Positions 1 to 6,543 of a DNA stretch of 8,155 nucleotides are shown one piece after another. The translations under genes were made by a program, and so were the position numbers. Each line of letters begins with the position of its first letter. Positions within the stretch are counted from its first letter, which is position 1. The DNA comes from Clostridiales bacterium (GTDB lineage Bacteria; Bacillota; Clostridia; TANB77; CAG-508): NCBI GenBank assembly GCA_003518755.1, contig DOYA01000161.1:1-8155 (forward strand), given 5' to 3'. The notes under the pieces were generated by a model, which was given only the letters and a program-made list of their open reading frames with translations, made no database searches and was not told where the DNA came from.

Positions 1-65
1 TACCAGAAAATTTTAATTCTGCAGAGAGAATATATGAATTAGTTAAAAGATTAGAGGAAGAATAA
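1..65 (+). CDS. C-terminal end of a small protein, possibly an acyl carrier protein (5' truncated)
   Basis: An open frame enters from the left edge (codon phase begins at base 3) and stops at TAA 63-65. Only 20 residues are visible; they begin PENFNSAERIYELVKRL and end in three glutamates. The pattern (an E-N-F-N-S turn, then an amphipathic helix ending the protein) resembles the last helix of phosphopantetheine-binding acyl carrier proteins. An ACP would fit the context, because DltC-like carriers and their adenylating enzymes often precede MBOAT acyltransferase genes like the one 72 bp downstream. The phosphopantetheine serine lies outside the window, so the assignment is an inference. Other proteins, such as glycosyl- or glycerophosphotransferases, can end in a similar helix. 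Confidence 0.5.
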   Translation, partial: PENFNSAERIYELVKRLEEE

Positions 66-80
66 TTTGTAGAAAGGAAA

Positions 81-123
81 GTTACAGTGCAGGACATATA
101 TAATTGAAATACAGAACTGTAAC
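81..123. repeat. 8-bp inverted repeat with 27-nt loop ahead of the MBOAT gene
   Basis: GTTACAGT (81-88) is perfectly complementary to ACTGTAAC (116-123) in the 72-bp gap between the upstream stop and the MBOAT start. The loop is 27 nt and no T-run follows, so this is not a classical terminator. It could be a weak hairpin in the operon transcript or a protein site. It ends 14 nt before the start codon, close to the weak GGAA ribosome site at 127-130, so it could affect translation if it forms. Confidence 0.3.
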
Positions 124-137
124 ATTGGAATAAACAC

Positions 138-1718
138 ATGTTAATTAATTCAATCGAATTTATAATATTTTTACTCGTGCTTGTAATAATATATAAACTC
201 ATGCCAAAAAAAATTAAGTGGGTAGTTTTATTAGTAGCAAGCTATGTTTTTTTTGCATTAAATAGCGGAAAATACACAATATTTATAATTCTATCAACAT
301 TGAGTATCTATATTACAGCTTTAAAAATAGACAAAATAAGCAATGATGCAACTGTAAAAATAAAGTGCATAGAAAACAAAGAAGAGAAAAAAATTATAAA
401 AAATAAAGCAAAGAAAAACAAAAAAATAGTTTTAACAATAGGAATTATAATTAATATTTTAATGTTAGTTATTCTTAAATATTCTGGATTTATAATAGGA
501 GAATTTAATAATTTATTTAAAATAAATATTCCAGTATTTAAATTCTTGTTGCCACTAGGAATATCTTATTATACTTTACAAGCAATAAGTTATATAGTAG
601 ATGTTTATAGAGGAAAAATAAAAGCAGAAAAAAACTTTGGCAAAGTGGCTTTATTTTTAGTGTATTTTCCACAATTGGTAGAAGGACCAATTGGCAGATT
701 TGATAGACTAGCAGACCAGCTTTATAGACCAAATGAGATTACATATAAAACTATAACCTATGGTTCTCAGCTAATGATATGGGGATATTTCAAAAAAATG
801 GTAATTGCAGATAGAGTTGCAATGTATGTGAATTATGTATTCGAAAACTATACTGAATACACATTTTTAATTATTATACTTGCGATTGTAGGATATACAT
901 TACAAATATATGCAGAATTTTCTGGTGGAATAGATATTGTAAGAGGAGCATCTGAAATTTTTGGAATAGAGCTAGATAAAAACTTTGAAAGACCATTTTT
1001 TGCAAAATCAATTGATGAATTCTGGAGAAGATGGAATATAACTTTAGGTGCTTGGCTTAAAGAATACATTTTTTATCCGGTATCACTTTCAAAAGTTTCA
1101 CTTAAAATTACAAATTTATCAAATAAATATTTAAAAAAATCAAATCTATCAAAAGTAAGTGCAGTAGCGCTTTCATTATTTTGTGTTTGGCTAGGAAATG
1201 GGATTTGGCATGGCTCAGGATGGAAATATATTGTTTATGGAATGTATTATTATGTAATTATGATGTTAGGAAAAATTTTTGCACCATTTGGAGAAAAAAT
1301 TATAAAAACATTTAAAATAAAAACAGAAGTATTTAGCTACAAACTATGGCAAATATTAAGAACAACAAGTTTTGTATGTATTGGAATGTTAATATTTAGA
1401 GCAGATAATTTAAAAGTAGCATTTAATATGTTCAAATCTATATTTAAAGTTAATCATTTAGAAAGAATTTTTAATGGAGAAGCATTTTTGCTTGGAGGAA
1501 TAAAAGTTCAAGACATAATTATTCTAATTGCTTCGAGTATGATTATGCTATATATTAGTATTAAACAAGAAAAAGGAATGAAAGTTAGAGATACACTTGG
1601 TAAGCAAAATATTTTATTCAGATGGATTATTATATATGGCATAATTCTTAGCATTATTATATTTGGAATATATGGGGAAGGGTATAATGTGCAATCATTC
1701 ATCTATGGAGCATTTTAA
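138..1718 (+). CDS. MBOAT family O-acyltransferase (AlgI/DltB-like)
   Basis: This is a polytopic membrane acyltransferase of 526 residues, normal for the AlgI/DltB-like MBOAT group, which pass acyl groups to extracytoplasmic polymers such as polysaccharides or teichoic acids. The N-terminus (MLINSIEFIIFLLV, then a short P-K-K loop and a second membrane helix) is the standard start of this family and supports the ATG at 138 despite only a weak GGAA site 7 nt upstream. A lysine-rich loop spans about residues 80-97. Family signatures follow: LPLGISYYTLQAISYIVDVY from about residue 137, PQLVEGPIGRF, FWRRWNITLGAWL with F295, and GNGIWHGSGW containing the presumed catalytic H358. Hydrophobic segments continue to the end. 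The SGNH gene downstream on the same strand makes an acyl-transfer pair. The acceptor polymer and the acyl group (acetyl, D-alanyl or other) cannot be read from the sequence. Confidence 0.93.
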   Translation: MLINSIEFIIFLLVLVIIYKLMPKKIKWVVLLVASYVFFALNSGKYTIFIILSTLSIYITALKIDKISNDATVKIKCIENKEEKKIIKNKAKKNKKIVLTIGIIINILMLVILKYSGFIIGEFNNLFKINIPVFKFLLPLGISYYTLQAISYIVDVYRGKIKAEKNFGKVALFLVYFPQLVEGPIGRFDRLADQLYRPNEITYKTITYGSQLMIWGYFKKMVIADRVAMYVNYVFENYTEYTFLIIILAIVGYTLQIYAEFSGGIDIVRGASEIFGIELDKNFERPFFAKSIDEFWRRWNITLGAWLKEYIFYPVSLSKVSLKITNLSNKYLKKSNLSKVSAVALSLFCVWLGNGIWHGSGWKYIVYGMYYYVIMMLGKIFAPFGEKIIKTFKIKTEVFSYKLWQILRTTSFVCIGMLIFRADNLKVAFNMFKSIFKVNHLERIFNGEAFLLGGIKVQDIIILIASSMIMLYISIKQEKGMKVRDTLGKQNILFRWIIIYGIILSIIIFGIYGEGYNVQSFIYGAF

Positions 1719-1834
1719 TTCTTTTTCAACGGCAAATGAGAATGATTAATACTCGTTTTTGATTTGTTTATTGTTGCAGAATTACTAATTACAATTATAA
1801 ATAAAAGTAATAATTAGAGAGGAATAGAAATTAA

Positions 1835-2908
1835 ATGAAAAATCTTATAAAAGCATTTGTATTTATAATTATTTTAATTATTATCATTTGTGTGCTAAAT
1901 AGAGTTTTTTCTCCAGTTGGTTGTAATGAAGGAGGATGGTATGTTGCTAGAGCAATGAGAGATATGTATAAGCAGGATAAAAATACTACTGATGTTTTGT
2001 ATGTTGGAGATTCAAATGTATATACAGGCATTTCGCCATTTGAAATATACAATAATATTGGAGTTACAGGATTTTCAGCATCAACTCCTCAACAAGATAT
2101 TATAGGGTCTTATTATGTAATAAAAGAGTTTTTTAAAAGGCAAAAACCTAAAGTGGTGATGCTAGAAACAGGGGAAATATTTACTTCTAGAGAATATTTT
2201 ACAGAACTTGGAATGAGATCTGAAATAGATTATATGAATATAGGAATGAATAAATTAGATATTATAAATGATGAAAGTATGAACTTTAGTTTTTCTGAAA
2301 AGATTTCTTATTTTTTTCCAATTATAAGATTTCATGATAGATATCAAAAATTAACTGAATTTGATATTAGAAAATTGCTACAAAATGCAGAAATATCATA
2401 TAAAGGTTATTTATATGAAGATAAAACAGAAAAATATAAGAATAAATCAAAGAATAATTATAAAGAGTATAAAAAATACGAAGAAGAACATAAAACGCTA
2501 GATATAGAAAAATCAAATTTAAAAATACCTGATTATATTGATGAAAAAATTGATTCTTTAATAGAGTTTTGCAAAAGTAATAATTCGGAATTAGTATTAA
2601 TGTCAATGCCAGTAACTGATGATAGAGCCATAGAAAAGCATGAAGTAATTAGTGATTACGCAAAACAAAAAGGACTAAAATATATTGATTTTAATATGGA
2701 AGTTGAAGATCCAATAAATTGGGAAACAGATACTCAAGATAAAGGTTATCATTTGAATATTAAGGGAGCTGAAAAGGTTGGAAGATATATTTCAAAATAT
2801 TTAAATGAAAATTTTGAGCTTGAAAACAAGAAAGAAAAGCCAGAATATAAAAAATGGAATGAATCTTTACAAGCATATAATGAAAGAAAAAAAGAAGATA
2901 ATGTGTAA
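1835..2908 (+). CDS. Membrane-anchored SGNH/GDSL-type protein, probable partner of the MBOAT acyltransferase
   Basis: This 357-residue protein has one N-terminal membrane segment (about residues 5-22) and an outward-facing domain. The domain resembles the DltD/AlgX-like SGNH proteins that work with MBOAT enzymes in transferring acyl groups to surface polymers. Block I is VGDSN with D59-S60-N61, the probable nucleophile serine. The C-terminal block is DKGYHLNIKGAEKV, with presumed catalytic H306 and D302. The Asp-to-His spacing is D-x-x-x-H instead of the textbook D-x-x-H. A Lys/Glu/Tyr-rich stretch at about residues 195-230 looks like a coiled or extended insertion, and the last 30 residues are charged. 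The ATG at 1835 is preceded by AGAGAGG (1816-1822), 12 nt away. The 116-bp gap to the MBOAT stop has no convincing terminator, so co-transcription is likely. Its exact reaction (acyltransferase, esterase or scaffold) is not determined. Confidence 0.8.
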   Translation: MKNLIKAFVFIIILIIIICVLNRVFSPVGCNEGGWYVARAMRDMYKQDKNTTDVLYVGDSNVYTGISPFEIYNNIGVTGFSASTPQQDIIGSYYVIKEFFKRQKPKVVMLETGEIFTSREYFTELGMRSEIDYMNIGMNKLDIINDESMNFSFSEKISYFFPIIRFHDRYQKLTEFDIRKLLQNAEISYKGYLYEDKTEKYKNKSKNNYKEYKKYEEEHKTLDIEKSNLKIPDYIDEKIDSLIEFCKSNNSELVLMSMPVTDDRAIEKHEVISDYAKQKGLKYIDFNMEVEDPINWETDTQDKGYHLNIKGAEKVGRYISKYLNENFELENKKEKPEYKKWNESLQAYNERKKEDNV

Positions 2909-2917
2909 TTTGAGACC

Positions 2918-2943
2918 GGTTGTCATTGGGGACGGACCTTTTT
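2918..2943 (+). terminator. Probable intrinsic terminator of the acylation block
   Basis: Ten bases after the SGNH stop, GGTTGTC (2918-2924) can pair with GAC (2931-2933) and GACC (2935-2938), with G2934 bulged and one T-G wobble. The loop is six bases, and TTTTT follows at 2939-2943. That is the form of a Rho-independent terminator. An alternative pairing, TTGTCA (2920-2925) with TGACAA (2943-2948), would swallow the T-run. The GGGGACGGACC core looks like a GC-rich palindromic repeat motif, which stands out in this AT-rich DNA. Confidence 0.6.
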
Positions 2944-2955
2944 GACAATTAGGAA

Positions 2956-3067
2956 AATAACTAATCCTGTTTAACCGCATATCATTTTATAAATCCTATG
3001 GTACCCCTTTTAGGGATACCCACCATACAGATTTTATAAAACGATATGCTGACGCGGATTAGTTATT
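2956..3067. repeat. 112-bp layered inverted repeat, MITE-like or extended hairpin element
   Basis: Almost the whole 112 bases fold on themselves. The ends AATAACTAATCC (2956-2967) and GGATTAGTTATT (3056-3067) are a perfect 12-bp inverted repeat. After a 9x6 internal loop, GCATATC (2977-2983) pairs with GATATGC (3043-3049). Past one A-C mismatch, TTTTATAAA (2985-2993) pairs with 3033-3041. The centre has a third stem: TATGG (2997-3001) with CCATA (3023-3027), and TACCCC (3002-3007) with GGGATA (3013-3018) with one mismatch. There is no open reading frame inside. The terminal repeats begin with TA on both sides, as a TA-target miniature element would. It fills the space between two convergent genes and could also help end transcription, but no good T-run follows on either strand. 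Confidence 0.6.
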
Positions 3068-3072
3068 ATTTA

Positions 3073-4302
3073 TTAACGAAGTAGTGTGCTCCATTTGAAT
3101 AATATGTTTTGCCCCATTGAAAGAATATTGATTTTTGGGACATTTTTGCTAGAAATTAAGTTACATTCTGAAATGGTTTCTCCGTTTAAGGTATAAGATA
3201 TTTTTCCAACTACATCTCCTTTATTTATTGGTGCCTGAACAGGTTTTGAGATTGAAATCAATTGTTCAATGTTTAAATCTTCACTTTTATTAATAACTGC
3301 ACCACAATCTTTTTCAGCAATTATATCTATTATAGAATCAATTCCTTTTTCTACTGGTATTGTATTTATAATATCATTTTTTTTAATTAGTTGCTTATAT
3401 TCAAAATTCTTAAATCCATAATCAAGAAGTGTTGATGCATTTTTAAACCTTATTTGTGATGTAGGTGCTTTCATAACAACAGCAATTAAATCCATCCCAT
3501 CTCTAGATGCTGATGCTGATAAATTATATAATGCAAGTGATGTTGAACCTGTTTTTAATCCAGTACAACCAGAATAGTTTCTTACTAATTTATTAGTATT
3601 AACTAAACTAGATTTTCCATCTCTAAGTGAATCCATATATATTGTTGTATATTTTGTAATTTCGGGATAATCATTTAATAATTTGCAAGAAAGTATTCCT
3701 ATATCATATGCAGACATTACATGACCATCTTCATCAATTCCATGACAATTTTTAAAACAAGTATCATTCATATGTAATTCAGTTGCTTTTTCATTCATCA
3801 TATTAACAAAGTTTTCTTCAGTACCACCCAAATATTCCGCCATTGCAGTAACACAGTCATTTGCACTTACTACACAAATTGCTTTAAGCATTTCGTCCAC
3901 AGTTAGATTTTCTGTTGTGGTAAGCCAAATTTGAGATCCACCCATACCTTCGGCATTTTCTGAACATGGGATTTTTGTATCATAATTTATTTTTCCTTGT
4001 GAAATTGCTTCCATAATTAAGTAAATACTCATAAGTTTTGTAACACTTGCTGGCATAAGTTGTTCATGAGAATTATAGGAATATAAAACTTTATTAGTAT
4101 GTTGCTCCATTAAAATACATGAACCACAATCTAGATTTAATGGGTTATCAGAATCACTTATACTGGCTGTATTTAAATTGTAGGAAACTTCTGCTGTTAA
4201 ATCATATGTAGACCAAGTGTATTGGTTAAATGATGCAAAACATGAAATTGGGTATAAAAGAGTTAATAATAAAATTAATGAAGTTATAAATAATTTTTTC
4301 AT
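3073..4302 (-). CDS. D-alanyl-D-alanine carboxypeptidase, DacF-like (peptidase S11, low-molecular-weight PBP)
   Basis: This is a secreted serine D,D-carboxypeptidase that removes the terminal D-Ala from peptidoglycan stem pentapeptides and so limits cross-linking. Numbered from the first possible ATG (4308), it has a signal peptide (MKK, hydrophobic core, likely cleavage after C-F-A25). The three penicillin-binding motifs are S88-V-T-K91, S148-A-N150 and K252-T-G254. The family sequence NCHGIDEDGH lies at about 187-196. A C-terminal beta-rich domain like PBP5_C runs from about 300 to 389, and a final hydrophobic/basic tail may touch the membrane. Length about 409-411 is normal for DacF/DacB types. 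The ATG at 4302 is preferred because AGGAG (4312-4316) is 9 nt from it and only 3 nt from the ATG at 4308. The mature part holds 11 cysteines, many for an exported enzyme. The gene converges on the SGNH gene and diverges from the gene at 4510. Confidence 0.93.
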   Translation of the reverse strand: MKKLFITSLILLLTLLYPISCFASFNQYTWSTYDLTAEVSYNLNTASISDSDNPLNLDCGSCILMEQHTNKVLYSYNSHEQLMPASVTKLMSIYLIMEAISQGKINYDTKIPCSENAEGMGGSQIWLTTTENLTVDEMLKAICVVSANDCVTAMAEYLGGTEENFVNMMNEKATELHMNDTCFKNCHGIDEDGHVMSAYDIGILSCKLLNDYPEITKYTTIYMDSLRDGKSSLVNTNKLVRNYSGCTGLKTGSTSLALYNLSASASRDGMDLIAVVMKAPTSQIRFKNASTLLDYGFKNFEYKQLIKKNDIINTIPVEKGIDSIIDIIAEKDCGAVINKSEDLNIEQLISISKPVQAPINKGDVVGKISYTLNGETISECNLISSKNVPKINILSMGQNILFKWSTLLR

Positions 4303-4311
4303 AGACATACA

Positions 4312-4316
4312 CTCCT
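4312..4316 (-). promoter_or_regulatory. Ribosome binding site deciding the carboxypeptidase start
   Basis: CTCCT on the plus strand is AGGAG on the coding strand. It lies 9 nt from the ATG at 4302 and 3 nt from the in-frame ATG at 4308, so the second ATG is the better start. Both give an intact signal peptide. Confidence 0.7.
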
Positions 4317-4402
4317 ATATTAAATATTATGTTGGAGTAACTCAATAAATAACTATAAATAAAAAAAGTTACTATTATTGTTGATATTAAAGTATAATGG
4401 AT

Positions 4403-4427
4403 TGTAGGGACAACGTTCTCGAATACA
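4403..4427. repeat. Small imperfect palindrome starting TGTAGGG
   Basis: TGTA (4403-4406) and TACA (4424-4427) enclose GG, then GACAACGTTCTC, whose core AACGTT is itself palindromic. It is a local GC island in the 201-bp divergent region between the carboxypeptidase and the 4510 gene. It shares its opening TGTAGGG and closing TACA with the palindrome at 7291-7318, in the other divergent region of the window. The two are probably related repeat (REP-like) units, this one degenerate. The rest of the 4309-4440 stretch is featureless AT-rich DNA. Confidence 0.4.
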
Positions 4428-4457
4428 TAATAAACTTAAAAATCTATGTTGAAAATC

Positions 4458-4486
4458 TTGAAATTATAGAAAACATTTGCTATAAT
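4458..4486 (+). promoter_or_regulatory. Near-consensus sigma-A type promoter for the 4510 cassette
   Basis: TTGAAA (4458-4463) and TATAAT (4481-4486) are separated by exactly 17 bp. TG one base upstream of the -10 box (TTTGCTATAAT) adds an extended -10. Transcription should begin near 4493, leaving a leader of only about 17 nt that carries AGGAG (4499-4503), 6 nt before the ATG at 4510. This is the best promoter in the window and predicts steady expression of the two-gene cassette. Confidence 0.8.
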
Positions 4487-4509
4487 TTTTTCAGAGATAG
4501 GAGAAATAT

Positions 4510-4968
4510 ATGATTATTACATATGAAATGGCTTTCACAGAAGTGTTAGTTTTGTTGAATAATTATTTAAGTATATATGAACTAAATAAAATACCGAAGG
4601 AAATTATATTCTTTTTCGAAAAATATAGAGATAAAAATTATATTTTTAAAATAGATAAAGATATTCCATTAAATAAACAAAATATTTCAGAAAAAGCGAA
4701 TACGATTATTGTTATATTATACAGAGATTATTTAACAAATGAGAAACAAAAAAAAGCTTTAAAACAAATATTAAAGTTGAATGATAAAAAGAAAAGACAA
4801 GACACAAAAGAAATTATTAAAAATTATGATATACTATTTAAAAAAAGAAAAAGCAATAGTTTGAACTATGATATAATTCAAACAAAAGGAATGAATTTAA
4901 TAGAAGTTAAAAAAGAAAAATGGTACCAAAAATGTTTGCTTTTTTTTAAAAAAATAATTAGAGTATAA
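4510..4968 (+). CDS. Unrecognised lysine-rich 152-residue cytoplasmic protein
   Basis: Function is not known. The protein has no signal peptide or membrane helix. It is strongly basic, with long helical, charged stretches. The central part (KIPKEIIFFFEKYRDKNYIF, about residues 27-46, then an IPLNKQNIS turn and NTIIVILYRDYLTNEKQKK at about 64-82) recalls a small family of hypothetical proteins common in clostridial genomes. That is from memory of the pattern and names no activity. The last 15 residues (WYQKCLLFFKKIIRV) form a short hydrophobic, cationic tail that could bind a membrane or partner. The start is well fixed by AGGAG 6 nt upstream and the promoter just before it. The next gene begins 30 bp after its stop on the same strand, so the two are very likely co-transcribed. 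Confidence 0.8.
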   Translation: MIITYEMAFTEVLVLLNNYLSIYELNKIPKEIIFFFEKYRDKNYIFKIDKDIPLNKQNISEKANTIIVILYRDYLTNEKQKKALKQILKLNDKKKRQDTKEIIKNYDILFKKRKSNSLNYDIIQTKGMNLIEVKKEKWYQKCLLFFKKIIRV

Positions 4969-4998
4969 TCATATTATTTATCGAAGGGAAAAAGACAA

Positions 4999-6516
4999 AT
5001 GAATAATGTAATAAAAAAGCTTCTAGAAAGAGCAAATTTAGGAGATAGTCAAGCCTCATATAAGTTAGGACTCTATTTTGAAACAGGAAATTTTGTAGAA
5101 CAAGATTATGAAAAAGCAATGCAATGGTATATTACAGCAATAAAACAGGATGAAAATATTCAAGCTTCTGAAAGATTAAAAATATTACAACAAAAAGATA
5201 TAGAATTACGACAAGCATTATTAAATACTAAAAGAAAAATAATTGGTATAGTTTATCCATATTTAGGAAGATTTGTTGGAAATACTATTTCTGCAAATAG
5301 AGTTAAAAGATGTTGCTATCAAAAGGCAGTGAAAAATGGCAATAGTAAAACGTTATGTAAACTAGCGATTTTATATATAAATGGAATAGGAGTAAAAAAG
5401 AATACTAAAAAGGCTAAAGAATTTTTATTAATGGCAAATGAAAAAGGATATAAAGAATCATTATTAATATTAGGATGGTTGAGCTATTTAGAAAAAGATT
5501 ATAAATTAGCACAAATGTATTGGTTACAAGCTACAGAAGAAAAAAAAATTTTAGGAAAAGCATTTGAATATCTAGGAAATTTACATTTATATGGTTTAGG
5601 AGTAGAACAGGACTATAAAAAAGCAAAAGAATATTTTGAAAAAGCATTAGAAAACGGAAATGATGAAGTTCTCTATAATATAAATACATTTAATAAAATA
5701 GGAAGTAAAAAAATAAAAGAAATAGAGAACATAGCTGAATTTCAAGAAGTTGAGGATAATATTGGCGGAGTATTAATACATCCAAAATATAATTTGGTAC
5801 TGGTAGGTAATAGTTTATATGATATTGAAACATTTTGCGAAATTAAGAAAAGAATAAATGAACTATTAAAAGGAATTCCTGAGGTTTTAGAAGATAAGAG
5901 TAATGAATGTGACGTATTTAAACAAATATGTAAAACAATAGCAGATAATTATTCATATGATAATATTTATTATTATTCTGAATTATTTAAAGATATATTG
6001 AATATGATTATAGATACTTCCGTATTTAAAACTAATAAACAAAGTGAAAAAATATTTACTAGTCGAAATTTAATAGGAGTATTAAATAATTCTGGAGGAT
6101 GTGTATTTTTTTCTGAACTTTTAAGAAATATGTGTGCATGTAGAAATATTGAGTGTATTAATGTGTATTCTAAAACAAAAGAGGATGAAAGTCATGCTTT
6201 TGTTTTTGTAAAGATACAAGGAACCTGGTATCCTTTTGATATGACTTGGATGCGAAAAAAGATTAAAAACGGTTATGAAGTTGAAAATATGCTAGTATCT
6301 CAAAAAGAATTTGAAAGATATGATTATCATCTTCCTAACGACTACCAATATATACCTAAAGAGGGTTTAGCAACAACTAGTTATAATACACAAGCTTTAG
6401 TAAAAAATGCATTACAAAGTGGGGTAAGCAATAACATGGTAATAGAAGCTCAAATATATTTAAAAGCACTAATTAAAAGAATAAGAAATATCACTTCTAA
6501 AAGTAAAGGAATATAG
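4999..6516 (+). CDS. Sel1-repeat protein with C-terminal transglutaminase-like domain
   Basis: This 505-residue protein is predicted cytoplasmic, with no signal peptide or transmembrane segment. Its N-terminal half holds Sel1/TPR-like helical repeats used for protein binding: about residues 13-50 (GDSQASYKLGLYFETG, EQDYEKAMQWY), 112-150 (YINGIGVKKNTKKAKEF), a shortened one at 153-181 and a classic one at 186-220 (YLGNLHLYGLGVEQDYKKAK). A middle helical region (about 240-355, with FKQICKTIADNYSYD) leads into a transglutaminase-like core with the expected triad: C368 in NNSGGCVFFSELLRN, H399 in ESHAFVFV and D414 in WYPFDMTW. Such domains act as cysteine proteases, peptidases or crosslinkers; which applies here is unknown. 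The start is supported by AAGGGA (4984-4989), 9 nt upstream. It is the second gene of the cassette and its stop lies 15 bp from that of the convergent VanW gene. Confidence 0.85.
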   Translation: MNNVIKKLLERANLGDSQASYKLGLYFETGNFVEQDYEKAMQWYITAIKQDENIQASERLKILQQKDIELRQALLNTKRKIIGIVYPYLGRFVGNTISANRVKRCCYQKAVKNGNSKTLCKLAILYINGIGVKKNTKKAKEFLLMANEKGYKESLLILGWLSYLEKDYKLAQMYWLQATEEKKILGKAFEYLGNLHLYGLGVEQDYKKAKEYFEKALENGNDEVLYNINTFNKIGSKKIKEIENIAEFQEVEDNIGGVLIHPKYNLVLVGNSLYDIETFCEIKKRINELLKGIPEVLEDKSNECDVFKQICKTIADNYSYDNIYYYSELFKDILNMIIDTSVFKTNKQSEKIFTSRNLIGVLNNSGGCVFFSELLRNMCACRNIECINVYSKTKEDESHAFVFVKIQGTWYPFDMTWMRKKIKNGYEVENMLVSQKEFERYDYHLPNDYQYIPKEGLATTSYNTQALVKNALQSGVSNNMVIEAQIYLKALIKRIRNITSKSKGI

Positions 6517-6543
6517 ATTAGAATAACATTTTATTCCAATTTA
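6514..6543. terminator. AT-rich hairpin spanning both stop codons of two convergent genes, possible weak bidirectional terminator
   Basis: GAATAA (6521-6526) pairs with TTATTC (6531-6536) around a CATT loop. Beyond one A-C mismatch, 6514-6519 pairs with 6538-6543 (one G-T wobble). The hairpin contains the TAG of the Sel1 gene (6514-6516) and the TAA of the VanW gene (6531-6533 on the minus strand). It is symmetrical enough to act on both transcripts, but it is low in GC and lacks a long T-run, so it would be weak. Confidence 0.4.

Noticed and set aside
538..1069. Minus-strand open frames inside the MBOAT gene
   Set aside because: They lie opposite a clear family member, lack ribosome sites and have low-complexity hydrophobic translations typical of antisense AT-rich frames.
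2367..2606. Minus-strand 79-codon frame inside the SGNH gene
   Set aside because: The Tyr/Leu/Phe-rich translation is the complement of Lys/Glu/Asn-rich codons, with no supporting start signal.
4234..4242. Lipoprotein signal (P-I-S-C) in the carboxypeptidase
   Set aside because: The -3 position is proline rather than Leu/Val/Ile, so a lipobox is not met. Signal peptidase I cleavage after C-F-A fits better.
4317..4345. TTGAGT-17-TAATAT as a minus-strand promoter for the carboxypeptidase
   Set aside because: The -10 box would abut the AGGAG ribosome site, leaving almost no leader. No better minus-strand promoter was found, so none is called.
4393..4398. TATAAT on the plus strand in the divergent region
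   Set aside because: No acceptable -35 box lies 16-18 bp upstream, and such hexamers arise often by chance in this AT-rich DNA.
4964..4969. TATAAT overlapping the stop of the 152-residue protein, as an internal promoter for the Sel1 gene
   Set aside because: There is only a T-run at the -35 position. Co-transcription from the strong upstream promoter is the simpler reading.
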